A stretch of DNA of 64,000 nt, from contig NZ_CP162599.1 of assembly GCF_040958695.1 (NCBI RefSeq), forward strand, positions 530,001-594,000. The letters are read 5' to 3'. Positions 18,436 to 27,579 of this stretch are shown here, in pieces. Under the pieces are notes generated by a model. It was not told the origin of the DNA. It saw nothing but the letters and a program-made list of their open reading frames with translations, and ran no database searches. How positions within the stretch are numbered: the first letter of the stretch is position 1; each line of letters opens with the position of its first letter. The position numbers were made by a program, and so were the translations under genes. The stretch comes from Ornithinibacillus sp. 4-3. GTDB taxonomy: Bacteria > Bacillota > Bacilli > Bacillales > Amphibacillaceae.

Positions 18436-18450
18436 AAGTAAGCGATTTCA
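18436..18450 (+). promoter_or_regulatory. CcpA (cre)-like site before the ThDP-enzyme gene
   Basis: AAGTAAGCGATTTCA departs from WTGNAANCGNWNNCW at one position (second base). Its place after promoter and leader mirrors the better site at 12737. Confidence 0.45.
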
Positions 18451-18505
18451 TTGACAAGTGTAAGATGAATTAATAGATAAGAATGTAATTTGAGGAGGTT
18501 AAGAG

Positions 18506-20206
18506 ATGACAGTTAATAATGAAAATACATTTACGATGGCTGATGCTATTGTAAAGGAATTGAAGCGTGAAGGTGTAGAAGTTGCATTCGGGATTGTTAG
18601 TATCCACAATATGCCAATTTATGATGCAATTTTACGTGATGGTAGTATCCATCTTGTAGGTGCTCGTGGTGAAAGCGGTGCAGTGAATATGGCTGATGGA
18701 TACGCTCGAGCAACTGGGAAAATAGGTGTTGTGATTACAAGTACAGGTGCCGGAGCAGGAAATACTGCCGGTTCTCTAACAGAAGCATGGAACCGTGGTG
18801 TACCACTTCTACATTTATCTGGAGATGTTGCATTTCCACACCTAGGAACAGGAAAACGTTATATTCATGAATGTAAAGATCAGCTTCAGATGATGGAAGG
18901 AGCAAGCAAAAAAGCATATCATGTTAAAAATCCTGAGCAAATTTCTAGTTTAATGCGTCATGCAATTGCAGAAGCAAAAGCATTACCATCAGGACCAGTG
19001 ACAATTAATATGCCAATTGACTTCCAATCGGTTATTGTACCTGATACAACATTTATTGATGCTACACCAGAAGTGTCTAAGGAAGCATTAAAGCCTGTAC
19101 ATATTCCGGAAGAAGTAGTGAGTGAAATTGCTGCTGCGAAACGTCCGACTATTTGGGCTGGTGGCGGTGTTTTAGAAGCTAATGCAATGGAAGAATTAAC
19201 GCATTTTGCTGAAAAAATTGGAGCAGCAGTTATAAGTGGGCAATCTGGAAAGGGAGCGATTCGAGAGGATCATCCACAGTGGATTGGACACTTTGCAACA
19301 ATGCCACCAACAAAAGAACTGTTCGAGAAATCAGATTTATTTATTAGTATTGGAACTAAATTACGTGGAAATGAGACAGGTAACTGGACATTACCATTAT
19401 CTGAAAATCATATAAAGATTGACTTAGATATTAACGCATTTAATCTGAGCTATCCTGTAAAATATGGGATTGTTGGAGATGCGAAACAAGTATTAAAGCA
19501 ATTAGTAGAAGAATTAGATAAGAAGGATGTTAAAGCAGACGCAGCTTATATAGAAGAGGTAGAGAATACTCGTAATAAGCTACGTGATAATTTACGAGCG
19601 GCTGTTCATCCTTACGATAAATTTGTTGATGTTATGCGTGAAAAAGCACCAGAGGATGCCATTTTTGTCCGTGATATTACAGTTCCTGCGTCATTATGGG
19701 GAAGTCGTTTATTTAATATTTACCAGCCAAACACGAATATTTACGCTTCAGGTGGAGGGATTGGTCAAGGTTTACCAACTGCCATTGGAGCACAGGTAGG
19801 GGCACGTGATAAAGTGGTTATGCTAATGGCTGGAGACGGCGGTTTCATGCTAAATGTTGGTGAATTAGCAACTGCTGCACAAGAAGAACTCCCGATGATT
19901 GTCCTTTTGTTTGACGATAAAGGATATGGAGTATTACGAGGAATTCAGGATGATGTTTATAATCGTCGTGTTGGTGTTGAGTTATTTACACCTGATTTCG
20001 TAACACTTGGAGAGTCCATGGGCTTTGAATCTGTACGTATTAAAGACGCGGAAGAATTTGCAGAGGAGCTAGAAAAAGCAATTGCTAGTAAGAAGCCTTC
20101 CATGATTGTCGTTGATATGAATGCTGTTGGTCCAATGGCAAGTCGTGGAGCTACAGCGCCTGATCTTGTAAATAATTATATTCCAAAAAAACGCTTTGAA
20201 GATTAA
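18506..20206 (+). CDS. Thiamine diphosphate-dependent enzyme (acetolactate synthase/2-oxo acid decarboxylase superfamily)
   Basis: 566 residues with the three-domain POX-type fold. The N-terminal pyrimidine-binding domain has VAFGIVSIHNMPIYDA and the catalytic glutamate Glu56 (GARGESGAVNMADGYARATG, where typical ALS has RHEQGA). The central domain follows, and the C-terminal domain has the ThDP motif starting GDG at residues 443-445 and ending LLFDDKGYG, with DD in place of the usual NN. It should act on a 2-oxo acid or aldehyde, as a decarboxylase or ligase; specificity cannot be read. It is not a standard IlvB: no small subunit is near. GAGGAGG precedes ATG 18506. It heads the catabolic half of the island and has its own leader. 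Confidence 0.85.
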   Translation: MTVNNENTFTMADAIVKELKREGVEVAFGIVSIHNMPIYDAILRDGSIHLVGARGESGAVNMADGYARATGKIGVVITSTGAGAGNTAGSLTEAWNRGVPLLHLSGDVAFPHLGTGKRYIHECKDQLQMMEGASKKAYHVKNPEQISSLMRHAIAEAKALPSGPVTINMPIDFQSVIVPDTTFIDATPEVSKEALKPVHIPEEVVSEIAAAKRPTIWAGGGVLEANAMEELTHFAEKIGAAVISGQSGKGAIREDHPQWIGHFATMPPTKELFEKSDLFISIGTKLRGNETGNWTLPLSENHIKIDLDINAFNLSYPVKYGIVGDAKQVLKQLVEELDKKDVKADAAYIEEVENTRNKLRDNLRAAVHPYDKFVDVMREKAPEDAIFVRDITVPASLWGSRLFNIYQPNTNIYASGGGIGQGLPTAIGAQVGARDKVVMLMAGDGGFMLNVGELATAAQEELPMIVLLFDDKGYGVLRGIQDDVYNRRVGVELFTPDFVTLGESMGFESVRIKDAEEFAEELEKAIASKKPSMIVVDMNAVGPMASRGATAPDLVNNYIPKKRFED

Positions 20207-20221
20207 GCAAAATAACAGGAT

Positions 20222-20254
20222 TCGGCTAGCTAACATGCTAGCCGGTCTATTATT
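20222..20254 (+). terminator. Probable terminator after the ThDP-enzyme gene
   Basis: CGGCTAGC pairs with GCTAGCCG around TAACAT, followed by T-rich TCTATTATTTTG. Confidence 0.7.
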
Positions 20255-20321
20255 TTGTCCTTATAAATTTTCAGAAAATATATTATCTAAGTACAGAAAT
20301 ATTAACTAACCCAATATTGAC

Positions 20322-20350
20322 TTGCTATGAAAATTCAGTATTTTGATAAT
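20322..20350 (+). promoter_or_regulatory. Sigma-A-like promoter before the first M20 gene
   Basis: TTGCTA, 17-base spacer, GATAAT; the gene starts 33 bases after it behind AAGGAGG. This would let the hydrolase genes be transcribed apart from the ThDP gene. Confidence 0.55.
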
Positions 20351-20382
20351 ATAATAATAATTGATATAAGGAGGAATGAAAA

Positions 20383-21660
20383 TTGCCAGAACAAAGAAAA
20401 CGAATTGCAGATTATATTGACCAGCATAAAGATGAGTTAATAAGAGAAGTTCAAAATGCGGTGAGAATTAAAAGCTTAGTTGGAGAAGAGCAAGAAATGC
20501 AAGCGTTTATGAAGAAGAAGTTTGAAGAGATTGGTTTGAAGGTAGTTGAATCTCAGCCAAGCTACGAACAGGTTTCTAAGCATGAGGCATATTGTCATTC
20601 AGGTTTTCCTTTTGAAGGTAGAACAAATATTGTTGGAATTTATGAAGGTTCAGATGCTTATAAATCGTTAACTTTAGAAGGACATGTTGATGTTGTATCA
20701 GCCGAGCCAGAGGAAGTATGGTCCTATGATCCATGGGGTGCTGAGATTGTAGGGAATCGTATGTATGGTCGTGGTGCACTAGATATGAAGTCCGGATTGA
20801 TGGCAAACTGGTTTGCTATGAAAGCACTGCTAGAACTAGGGTTAAAGCCAAAGGGTTCTGTTCAATTGCATAGTACGATTGAAGAAGAATCTGGAGGAGG
20901 AGCAGGAGCCCTAGCCTTGATGGAAGAAGGATTTTTAACAGACGGTTATTTGACAACAGAACCACATGCACTTCGTGTAACTGTATCACATTCTGGGGTG
21001 ATGTATTTCCGTGTGAAGGTAGTTGGAAAAACAGCACATGCTGCACGTTCACAAGAGGGAATTAATGCAATTGGGAAAATGTATAAAATTTATCATGCAT
21101 TAGAAGAGCTTGATCGAAAACGTGGAGAAGAAGTTATTTTTGAACTTATTCACAAAGCGTCTGACGGCCGTTCATGTAATTTAAACTTAGGAAGAATGGA
21201 AGCTGGGGACTGGGTATCTAGTGTAGCTGGCTGGGCAGTGTTAGAATGTCGTTTAGGATTCATTCCGGGTGAATCAAGAGAAGATATGAAGCGCCTGATT
21301 GATGAGACAATCGCTGATGCAATTAAAGGGGATGAATGGCTAGAGCAGTATCCGCCAGAAGTTGAGTGGTTTGGTTGGACAACAGAGGCATGGTATCAGG
21401 ATCCAGATCATCCATATGTACAAGAATTTATTAAGAGTGCTAAAGAAACATTAGGTCGCGATGAAATAGAAATTATTGGTCGTACGGGTGGAAATGATGC
21501 ACGCTTTACCCAATATTATAATCGTCCAGGAATTGGTTTTGGACCAGATGGAAAGTATTCTCACGGACCAGATGAATATGTGGAAATAGACACGATTATC
21601 GACACTGCTAAAGTGTTGGCAAATCATATTTTAGATTGGACATCAATTCCTAAAGCTTAG
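20383..21660 (+). CDS. M20 family ArgE/DapE-type deacylase
   Basis: 425 residues, a two-zinc amidohydrolase. Metal and catalytic motifs are GHVDVVSAEPEEVWSYDPWG (His and Asp near residue 100), GRGALDMKSG near 128, the Glu pair in STIEEESGGG near 168, and the late NDARFTQYYNRPGIGFGPDG segment. A lid domain with GKTAHAARSQEGINAI lies between. It resembles ArgE/DapE-family deacetylases and should remove an acyl group from an amino compound. TTG 20383 follows AAGGAGG by 8 bases. Followed within 51 bases by a second M20 gene, suggesting two related hydrolysis steps or substrates. Confidence 0.85.
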   Translation: MPEQRKRIADYIDQHKDELIREVQNAVRIKSLVGEEQEMQAFMKKKFEEIGLKVVESQPSYEQVSKHEAYCHSGFPFEGRTNIVGIYEGSDAYKSLTLEGHVDVVSAEPEEVWSYDPWGAEIVGNRMYGRGALDMKSGLMANWFAMKALLELGLKPKGSVQLHSTIEEESGGGAGALALMEEGFLTDGYLTTEPHALRVTVSHSGVMYFRVKVVGKTAHAARSQEGINAIGKMYKIYHALEELDRKRGEEVIFELIHKASDGRSCNLNLGRMEAGDWVSSVAGWAVLECRLGFIPGESREDMKRLIDETIADAIKGDEWLEQYPPEVEWFGWTTEAWYQDPDHPYVQEFIKSAKETLGRDEIEIIGRTGGNDARFTQYYNRPGIGFGPDGKYSHGPDEYVEIDTIIDTAKVLANHILDWTSIPKA

Positions 21661-21711
21661 AGCACTACATTTTTCTAAGTTTAAAAATAACATTTGGAGT
21701 GGAGAGATATA

Positions 21712-22842
21712 ATGGATCAATTAATATCTTATATTGATAACAAAGAAGAAGACTTCCTGCAATTGTTTAAACAAATGATTGAGCTAGAATCTCCAACATA
21801 CAATAAAAGCAAAGTTGATCAGTTAGTTGATTTTATTGAGAACTTTCTGAAGGAGCAAGGTGTAGAAGTCCAGCGCATGAAGGATGACACATTTGGAGAT
21901 CATCTTGTTGGTGAGTGGGGCGATGGCGAAGAGCAAATTATGTTCTTAGGCCATATTGATACGGTTTGGGAAGAAGGCACAATTAATCGCATGCCTTTTG
22001 CAGTAAATGGAGATCGAATTACTGGTCCTGGAACGTATGATATGAAAGGTGGAGTTTTCCAAGGGCTCTATGCCTTAAAAGTAATGAATGAATTAAAACT
22101 GAAGCCGAAATACAAAGTGGTTTTTGTTATTAATACAGATGAAGAAGTGGGAACACCTAACTCACGAAATATTATTGCTGAATACGCCAAAAAATGTAAA
22201 TATGTTTTTTGCGCAGAGCCAGCAAATCTACCAAATGGCGCAGTAAAAACATTTCGTAAGGGTGTAGGAAGGTTCCAATTAGAAATTGAAGGTATTGCTT
22301 CTCATGCAGGAGCAGACCCTTATGAAGGTGTAAGTGCCATTCACGAGTTTGCCCATCAAGTCGTTTATTTAGAATCGTTAGCAGATAGAAAAGAGGAAAC
22401 CACAGTTAATGTTGGGGTTGTGAATGGTGGAACTCGTTCCAATGTGTTAGCTGCTAACCTAACTGCAGAAATTGATATCCGTGTCAGCAAAATTAGTGAA
22501 GCTGATCGTATTGTTCCATTGATTAAAAATTTAAAACCGATAAATCCAAGAGCGAAAGTGACTATTCATGGTGATTTAAACCGTTATCCGATGGAAAGAA
22601 CACCTGAAATTACTGCACTCTATGAAAAAGTTAAAGCTCTTGCGAAGGAACAAGGCTTCGATTTACCAGTGACTGGCAGTGGTGGCGGAAGTGATGCCAA
22701 TATCACAGCGGCATTAGGAATACCGTCTGTTTGTGGGATGGGTGTTGTAGGTAGCGGTGCACACTCAGAAGATGAACATTGTCTTTTATCTTATATACCA
22801 CAAAGAATTGCTTTATTAATTAACGTGTTTAGTAATGTATAA
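21712..22842 (+). CDS. M20 family carboxypeptidase G2-like hydrolase
   Basis: 376 residues. Motifs are LGHIDTVWEEGTINRMPF, GPGTYDMKGG, NTDEEVGTPNSR, EPANLPNGAVKTFRKGVGRF and the C-terminal SGGGSDANITAALGIPSVCGMG, which match glutamate carboxypeptidase (CPG2)-type M20 proteins that cleave a C-terminal amino acid from an acyl or peptide partner. The ATG at 21712 follows GGAGTGGAGAG; an upstream in-frame TTG (21694) lies inside that site. In the same unit as the preceding deacylase. Substrate unknown. Confidence 0.85.
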   Translation: MDQLISYIDNKEEDFLQLFKQMIELESPTYNKSKVDQLVDFIENFLKEQGVEVQRMKDDTFGDHLVGEWGDGEEQIMFLGHIDTVWEEGTINRMPFAVNGDRITGPGTYDMKGGVFQGLYALKVMNELKLKPKYKVVFVINTDEEVGTPNSRNIIAEYAKKCKYVFCAEPANLPNGAVKTFRKGVGRFQLEIEGIASHAGADPYEGVSAIHEFAHQVVYLESLADRKEETTVNVGVVNGGTRSNVLAANLTAEIDIRVSKISEADRIVPLIKNLKPINPRAKVTIHGDLNRYPMERTPEITALYEKVKALAKEQGFDLPVTGSGGGSDANITAALGIPSVCGMGVVGSGAHSEDEHCLLSYIPQRIALLINVFSNV

Positions 22843-22945
22843 TTGAAAGCCATTTCAAAACACGGTATGATAAAATGAATAAGAGTATCTTTAGTTGATA
22901 ATTGTGAATTTCAAATAGGTATAAAATAATTTAGGAGGTAATAGG

Positions 22946-24367
22946 ATGCTTTATATTAATGGTGAATGGATTAAGACGGAAGATAAAATGGATGTTTTTA
23001 ACCCAGCAACTGGAGAGTTAATTGAATCTGTTTCAACTGGTGGAAAAGAGTATGCAAAACAAGCAATTCAAGATGCTAAAGAAGCATTTAAGACTTGGAA
23101 AAAGCTAACTGCTAAAGAGCGTGGGTCTTATTTAGCAAAGGCTGCAGAAATTATGAAGAGCAAAGCAGATCAGTTAGCAGAAACAATCACTAAAGAAAAT
23201 GGTAAACCATTACCAGATGCAAAAGGTGAAGTAGCAAGTGGTATCGAGCATTTAGAATGGTATGCAGAAGAAGCGAAGCGTGTGTATGGTGATACTGTAC
23301 CAGCGTCATCTCCTGACAGACAGCTACTTGTAATCAAACAGCCGATTGGTGTTTGTGGTGCAATTACGCCATGGAATTTCCCATTATCTATGATTACACG
23401 AAAAATTGCTCCTGCAATTGCAGCAGGATGTACGGTGGTATTAAAACCTGCTCCAGATACACCACTTTCTGCGATTCATGTATTTGAGTGCTTCCATGAG
23501 GCAGGACTTCCTAAAGGCGTTATTAACCTTGTTATTGGGCCAGCAGAAGAAATTGGTCATGAATTAACAAGCAGCTCAGATGTTAGAAAAATTTCATTTA
23601 CAGGATCTACGATGGTAGGTAAAAAATTACTTAAAGATTCTGCAGATACAGTGAAGAAAGTATCAATGGAGCTTGGTGGACATGCACCTTATATTGTTTT
23701 TGATGATGCAGACCTTGATTTAGCAGTTGATGGTATTCTAGCTTCTAAGTTCAAAAATGCTGGTCAAACATGTATTAGTACAAACCGTATTTATGTACAT
23801 GAAAATGTTGCAGATGAATTTAGTGAGAAGCTAGCTGCAAAAGTTAGTAAATTAAGTGTAGGAAATGGTATTGAAGACAATGTAGATGTTGGGCCAGTAA
23901 TTACACAGGCTGCCATTTCTAAAGTGAAAAATCATGTAGAGGATGCTGTTAAGAATAATGGTAAAGTCCTTACAGGTGGTAAAGTACATGCGAAAAGTGA
24001 AGCTGGTGGAAACTTCTTTGAGCCAACAGTTATTGCAAATGCAAATGAAAGCATGTTAATCGCATCAGAAGAAACATTTGGACCTGTAGCGCCAATCTTT
24101 ACATTTAAAGATGAAGAAGAAATTGTAGAAAAGGCAAATCACCCTACTTATGGACTTGCAGCTTATTGCTTTACTAGCAATCTAGGACGTAGTATGCGTA
24201 TGATGCAAGAACTTGAGTTTGGAATTGTTGGAATTAACGATACTTCACCAGGGGGAGTGCAAGCTCCATTTGGAGGAGTTAAAGAGAGTGGAATTGGTAA
24301 AGAAGGCGGACAATATGGTATCCGTGAGTATTTAGAAGAGAAAGCAGTGTCTATTCGTCTCGTATAA
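22946..24367 (+). CDS. NAD(P)-dependent succinate-semialdehyde-type aldehyde dehydrogenase
   Basis: 473 residues of the ALDH superfamily, closest in pattern to GabD. The catalytic residues are Glu242 (SMELGGHAPYIVF) and Cys276 (NAGQTCISTNRIY). The cofactor region has TPWNFPLSMITRK and FTGSTMVGKKL; the C-terminus has FGGVKESGIGKEGG. It should oxidise an aldehyde made by the neighbouring aminotransferase or ThDP enzyme to the acid. True substrate could be succinate semialdehyde, malonate semialdehyde or an analogue. TTTAGGAGG precedes ATG 22946. The aminotransferase gene follows 44 bases on. Confidence 0.87.
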   Translation: MLYINGEWIKTEDKMDVFNPATGELIESVSTGGKEYAKQAIQDAKEAFKTWKKLTAKERGSYLAKAAEIMKSKADQLAETITKENGKPLPDAKGEVASGIEHLEWYAEEAKRVYGDTVPASSPDRQLLVIKQPIGVCGAITPWNFPLSMITRKIAPAIAAGCTVVLKPAPDTPLSAIHVFECFHEAGLPKGVINLVIGPAEEIGHELTSSSDVRKISFTGSTMVGKKLLKDSADTVKKVSMELGGHAPYIVFDDADLDLAVDGILASKFKNAGQTCISTNRIYVHENVADEFSEKLAAKVSKLSVGNGIEDNVDVGPVITQAAISKVKNHVEDAVKNNGKVLTGGKVHAKSEAGGNFFEPTVIANANESMLIASEETFGPVAPIFTFKDEEEIVEKANHPTYGLAAYCFTSNLGRSMRMMQELEFGIVGINDTSPGGVQAPFGGVKESGIGKEGGQYGIREYLEEKAVSIRLV

Positions 24368-24411
24368 TTTAGAGGCAAGGAAGTGCACTTAATTAAAGGA
24401 GGGTATTAAAC

Positions 24412-25758
24412 ATGAGTTTAATTAACGAATTAGTAGAATTAGATAAAAAACATTTTATTCATCCGACATCATCTATTCAAGATCAACAAGAAAAGGGACC
24501 AAAAGCGATCATTGAAAAAGGTGAAGGAATTTATTTAACGGATATCGAAGGAAATGTTTACATTGATGGTATGTCATCATTATGGAATGTTAATATTGGA
24601 CATGGAAACAAAGAATTAGCGGAGACTGCAAAAGAGCAAATTGAAAAATTAGCATTTACTTCTACTTTTTCTACGTTTAGTCATGAGCCAGCAATTCGTT
24701 TAGCAGCAAAAATCGCATCACTTGCACCTGAAGGCATGAATGCAGTGTTCTTTACTTCAGGTGGTTCAGAGTCTAATGATTCTGCTGTTAAATTAATTCG
24801 TCATTACTGGAAAATACAAGGAAAACCTGAGCGTAACAAGATTATTGCACTTAGCCGTGGATATCACGGAGTAGCAGCAGCCTCTACAAGTGTAACAGGA
24901 ATTCCTGAGTTCTGGGATATGGCTGGTCATATGATTACCGGAACAACTCATGCAGATACCCACTATACTCGTGGAACAGAAAAATCAATTGCTTCCTTAC
25001 GTGCAGTAATTGAAAGAGAAGGTCCAGAAACAGTTGGTGCGTTTATTGCAGAACCTATTCAAGGTGCAGGTGGAGTAATTGTGCCTCCAGCGGATTACTT
25101 TAAAGAAATTCGCAAAGTTTGTGATGAGTATGGAATTTTATTCGTAGCAGATGAAGTTATAACTGGTTTTGCGCGAACTGGAAAAATGTTTGGTATTGAA
25201 AATTATGGTGTGACACCAGACTTAATGACATTTGCTAAAGGAGTAACAAGTGGTTATATTCCTTTAGGAGGAGTAATCGTTTCTGATGCAGTTCATGATG
25301 TGTTAAAAGAGAAGTCGAAGGGCGTTCTTTTCCATGGCTTTACTTATAGTGGACACCCTACTGCAGCAGCAGTTGCTTTAAAGAATATTGAAATTATGGA
25401 AAGAGATAATCTAGTAGAAAACTCTCGCAAAATGGGAGAAGTTTTACTAGATGGCTTTAAGAAAATCAAAGAAAAATTAAATATTGTTGGTGATGTTCGT
25501 GGAGTTGGATTACTAGGAGCTGTAGAGCTTCTTGAAGATCCAGCAACGGATAAACATTTTGATCCATCGCTAAAAGTAGCTGGAAGAGTAATTGAAGCAT
25601 TACATCAACGTGGTGTAATTTGCCGCCCTGTATCTTATGAAGGCACAGATATTATTTGTTTCTGTCCTCCATTAATTATTAATGAAGAACAGGTAAATAC
25701 AATGCTGGATAAATTACATGATGCTATTTTAGAAGTTCAAAATGAATTAGGATTATAA
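24412..25758 (+). CDS. Class III PLP aminotransferase (omega-aminotransferase type)
   Basis: 448 residues, fold-type I class III. SSLWNVNIGHGNKEL near the N-terminus, FFTSGGSESNDSAVKL (phosphate site), the segment RGYHGVAAASTSVTG, FVADEVITGFARTGKMFG (cofactor Asp) and the PLP lysine Lys276 in MTFAKGVTSGYIPLGG are visible. The layout is that of putrescine/beta-alanine/taurine-pyruvate aminotransferases, which convert omega-amino compounds to aldehydes; the aldehyde dehydrogenase just upstream would take the product. AAAGGAGG lies 8 bases before ATG 24412. A terminator follows. Amino donor unknown. Confidence 0.87.
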   Translation: MSLINELVELDKKHFIHPTSSIQDQQEKGPKAIIEKGEGIYLTDIEGNVYIDGMSSLWNVNIGHGNKELAETAKEQIEKLAFTSTFSTFSHEPAIRLAAKIASLAPEGMNAVFFTSGGSESNDSAVKLIRHYWKIQGKPERNKIIALSRGYHGVAAASTSVTGIPEFWDMAGHMITGTTHADTHYTRGTEKSIASLRAVIEREGPETVGAFIAEPIQGAGGVIVPPADYFKEIRKVCDEYGILFVADEVITGFARTGKMFGIENYGVTPDLMTFAKGVTSGYIPLGGVIVSDAVHDVLKEKSKGVLFHGFTYSGHPTAAAVALKNIEIMERDNLVENSRKMGEVLLDGFKKIKEKLNIVGDVRGVGLLGAVELLEDPATDKHFDPSLKVAGRVIEALHQRGVICRPVSYEGTDIICFCPPLIINEEQVNTMLDKLHDAILEVQNELGL

Positions 25759-25788
25759 TTCAAGCTGTAGCATGATGGTTCACCAAAG

Positions 25789-25826
25789 AGGCACTCCGTC
25801 TTGCATATGAGGAGTGCCTTGTTTTA
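25789..25826 (+). terminator. Intrinsic terminator after the aminotransferase gene
   Basis: AGGCACTCC pairs perfectly with GGAGTGCCT around a 13-base loop, then TTGTTTT. Confidence 0.9.
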
Positions 25827-25893
25827 TGGAGATGAAGAGAGTTTTAGGTTGATATATTTCTAGATGAAATTTTTCTGTTAGGGGATGAAAATA

Positions 25894-27507
25894 ATGGCTA
25901 GTATTATTAAAGCAGATTTGATTTTTATTAATGGGAATGTCATTACGATGAATGAGTTATCACCAGAAGCAAATGCAATTGCAGTAAAAAATGGAAGTGT
26001 TTTATATGTTGGAGAAACAGAAGATGTACTTACATTAAAAGGTGAACAAACAGAGGTTGTTGATTTACAAGGGAAGACCATTATGCCCGGATTTGTAGAG
26101 AGCCATACACATACAACTGGTTATGGAAATAATTTATTGCAAGTAGACTGTCGCCCAGCTCAAACACCATCAATTGATGATATTTTAGCAAAGGTAAAAG
26201 ATGCAGTTGAAGCTACACCTGAAGGTGAGTGGATTCGAGGTTGGGGATGGGATGATAGTAGATTAGCAGAAAAGAGAAATCCAACACGTTGGGATCTAGA
26301 TAAAGTAGCGCCAAATCATCCAGTATTTCTGAAAAGAACTTGTGGACATGTGGCTGTAGGTAATTCAAAAGCTCTTGAGATAAGTGGAATTACTAAAGAT
26401 ACACCAGATCCTGATGGTGGTCATATTCAATTGGATAAGGAAACAGGAGAACCAACAGGTATCTTGCAAGAATTAGCTCAAGGACTAGTATCTTTACCGA
26501 AGCTTACAAAGGAAGATGTAGCGCGTGGTTTAAAACTGGCACAGAAGGATTATGCTAAATGGGGAATTACTACACTACATGATATGTCTACACAAAAAAT
26601 TGATATGGAAGTATTTCAAATGCTCAAAGAGCAAAATGAATTAACTGTTCGTGTTCGTCCTTGGATATGGGCAATGGCACAAAGGGATCGTGCAGGTTTA
26701 CTTGATGAAATGATAACATTAGGTCTTCATAGTAATCTAGGTGGTGATATGGTCAAAATCCAAGGAATGAAATTCATGCTGGATGGAAGTGTTGGTGGTA
26801 GAACAGCAGCGACCGCTGAGCCGTATGAAGATGATGATAGCAAGGGAATTTTATATTATGACAAGGAGCATGTTGCACCATATATGAAGCGTGCTTTAGA
26901 AGCAGGTTTACGTGTAGCAATTCATGGAATTGGTGAACGAGCGATTGATGTTGCATTAGAATCATTTAAAGAAGCACACCAAGCTGTAGATATTTCAAAA
27001 ATGCGTAATCGCATAGAGCACTGTGGATTGCCAACAGAGGATCATTTGAAGACAATGAAGGAACTAAATATGATTGCAGCTTCTTCTATTGGCTTTATTT
27101 ATCATCTGGGAGATAGCTATATTCGTAATCTAGGACCAGAGCGTATGAAGCGTGTGTATCCTCAAAAAACATTTAAAGAATATGGAATTGTTGCACCAGG
27201 GAACTCCGATTTACCAGTAACAGATGGTAACCCATGGCTTGGAATTTATGCGGCAGTCAATCGTAAAACTGTTTCTGGTCAGGTTACAGATACCGTTCAA
27301 AATATTTCTGTGTATGATGCGATTAAAGCATATACAGTAGATGCGGCATATAGTTCCTTTGAAGAAGATACATTAGGTATTATCAAAGAGAATGCAAAAG
27401 CAGATTTGATGATTGTTTCAGACAATCCGTTTGAAATTGACACAGAAGCATTGAAAGATATTACAGTAGAAGCAACTTATTTAGGTGGTAAAAAAGTTCA
27501 TGGTTAA
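25894..27507 (+). CDS. YtcJ-like metal-dependent amidohydrolase (amidohydrolase family 3)
   Basis: 537 residues. The start of the metal site is His71/His73 (GFVESHTHTTGYG); VAIHGIGERAID and MRNRIEHCGLPTEDH supply later histidines, and GNSDLPVTDGNPWLGIY the late aspartate. The order matches YtcJ/NfdA-type exoenzyme-like amidohydrolases that hydrolyse amide or formamide bonds. The ATG at 25894 is preferred; ATG 25885 overlaps the AGGGGAT ribosome site. It lies past a terminator, so it is a separate transcript, but its chemistry fits the island. Substrate unknown. Confidence 0.83.
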   Translation: MASIIKADLIFINGNVITMNELSPEANAIAVKNGSVLYVGETEDVLTLKGEQTEVVDLQGKTIMPGFVESHTHTTGYGNNLLQVDCRPAQTPSIDDILAKVKDAVEATPEGEWIRGWGWDDSRLAEKRNPTRWDLDKVAPNHPVFLKRTCGHVAVGNSKALEISGITKDTPDPDGGHIQLDKETGEPTGILQELAQGLVSLPKLTKEDVARGLKLAQKDYAKWGITTLHDMSTQKIDMEVFQMLKEQNELTVRVRPWIWAMAQRDRAGLLDEMITLGLHSNLGGDMVKIQGMKFMLDGSVGGRTAATAEPYEDDDSKGILYYDKEHVAPYMKRALEAGLRVAIHGIGERAIDVALESFKEAHQAVDISKMRNRIEHCGLPTEDHLKTMKELNMIAASSIGFIYHLGDSYIRNLGPERMKRVYPQKTFKEYGIVAPGNSDLPVTDGNPWLGIYAAVNRKTVSGQVTDTVQNISVYDAIKAYTVDAAYSSFEEDTLGIIKENAKADLMIVSDNPFEIDTEALKDITVEATYLGGKKVHG

Positions 27508-27551
27508 TGATTAATAATGAAGGAAGCTTATTTGGAGAAAAAGTGTGTGAC

Positions 27552-27579
27552 TTGCTAGCAGGAATTTTTGTGATAAAAT
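27552..27579 (+). promoter_or_regulatory. Possible promoter of the 27672 gene
   Basis: TTGCTA, 16-base spacer, TAAAAT. It lies inside a wider inverted repeat (AAGCTTATT at 27524-27532 and AATAAGCTT at 27611-27619). Confidence 0.4.

Noticed and set aside
12494..18505. Reading the two structured leaders as known riboswitches (purine, preQ1, guanidine, TPP)
   Set aside because: None of the conserved cores of those classes is visible; left as an unassigned element.
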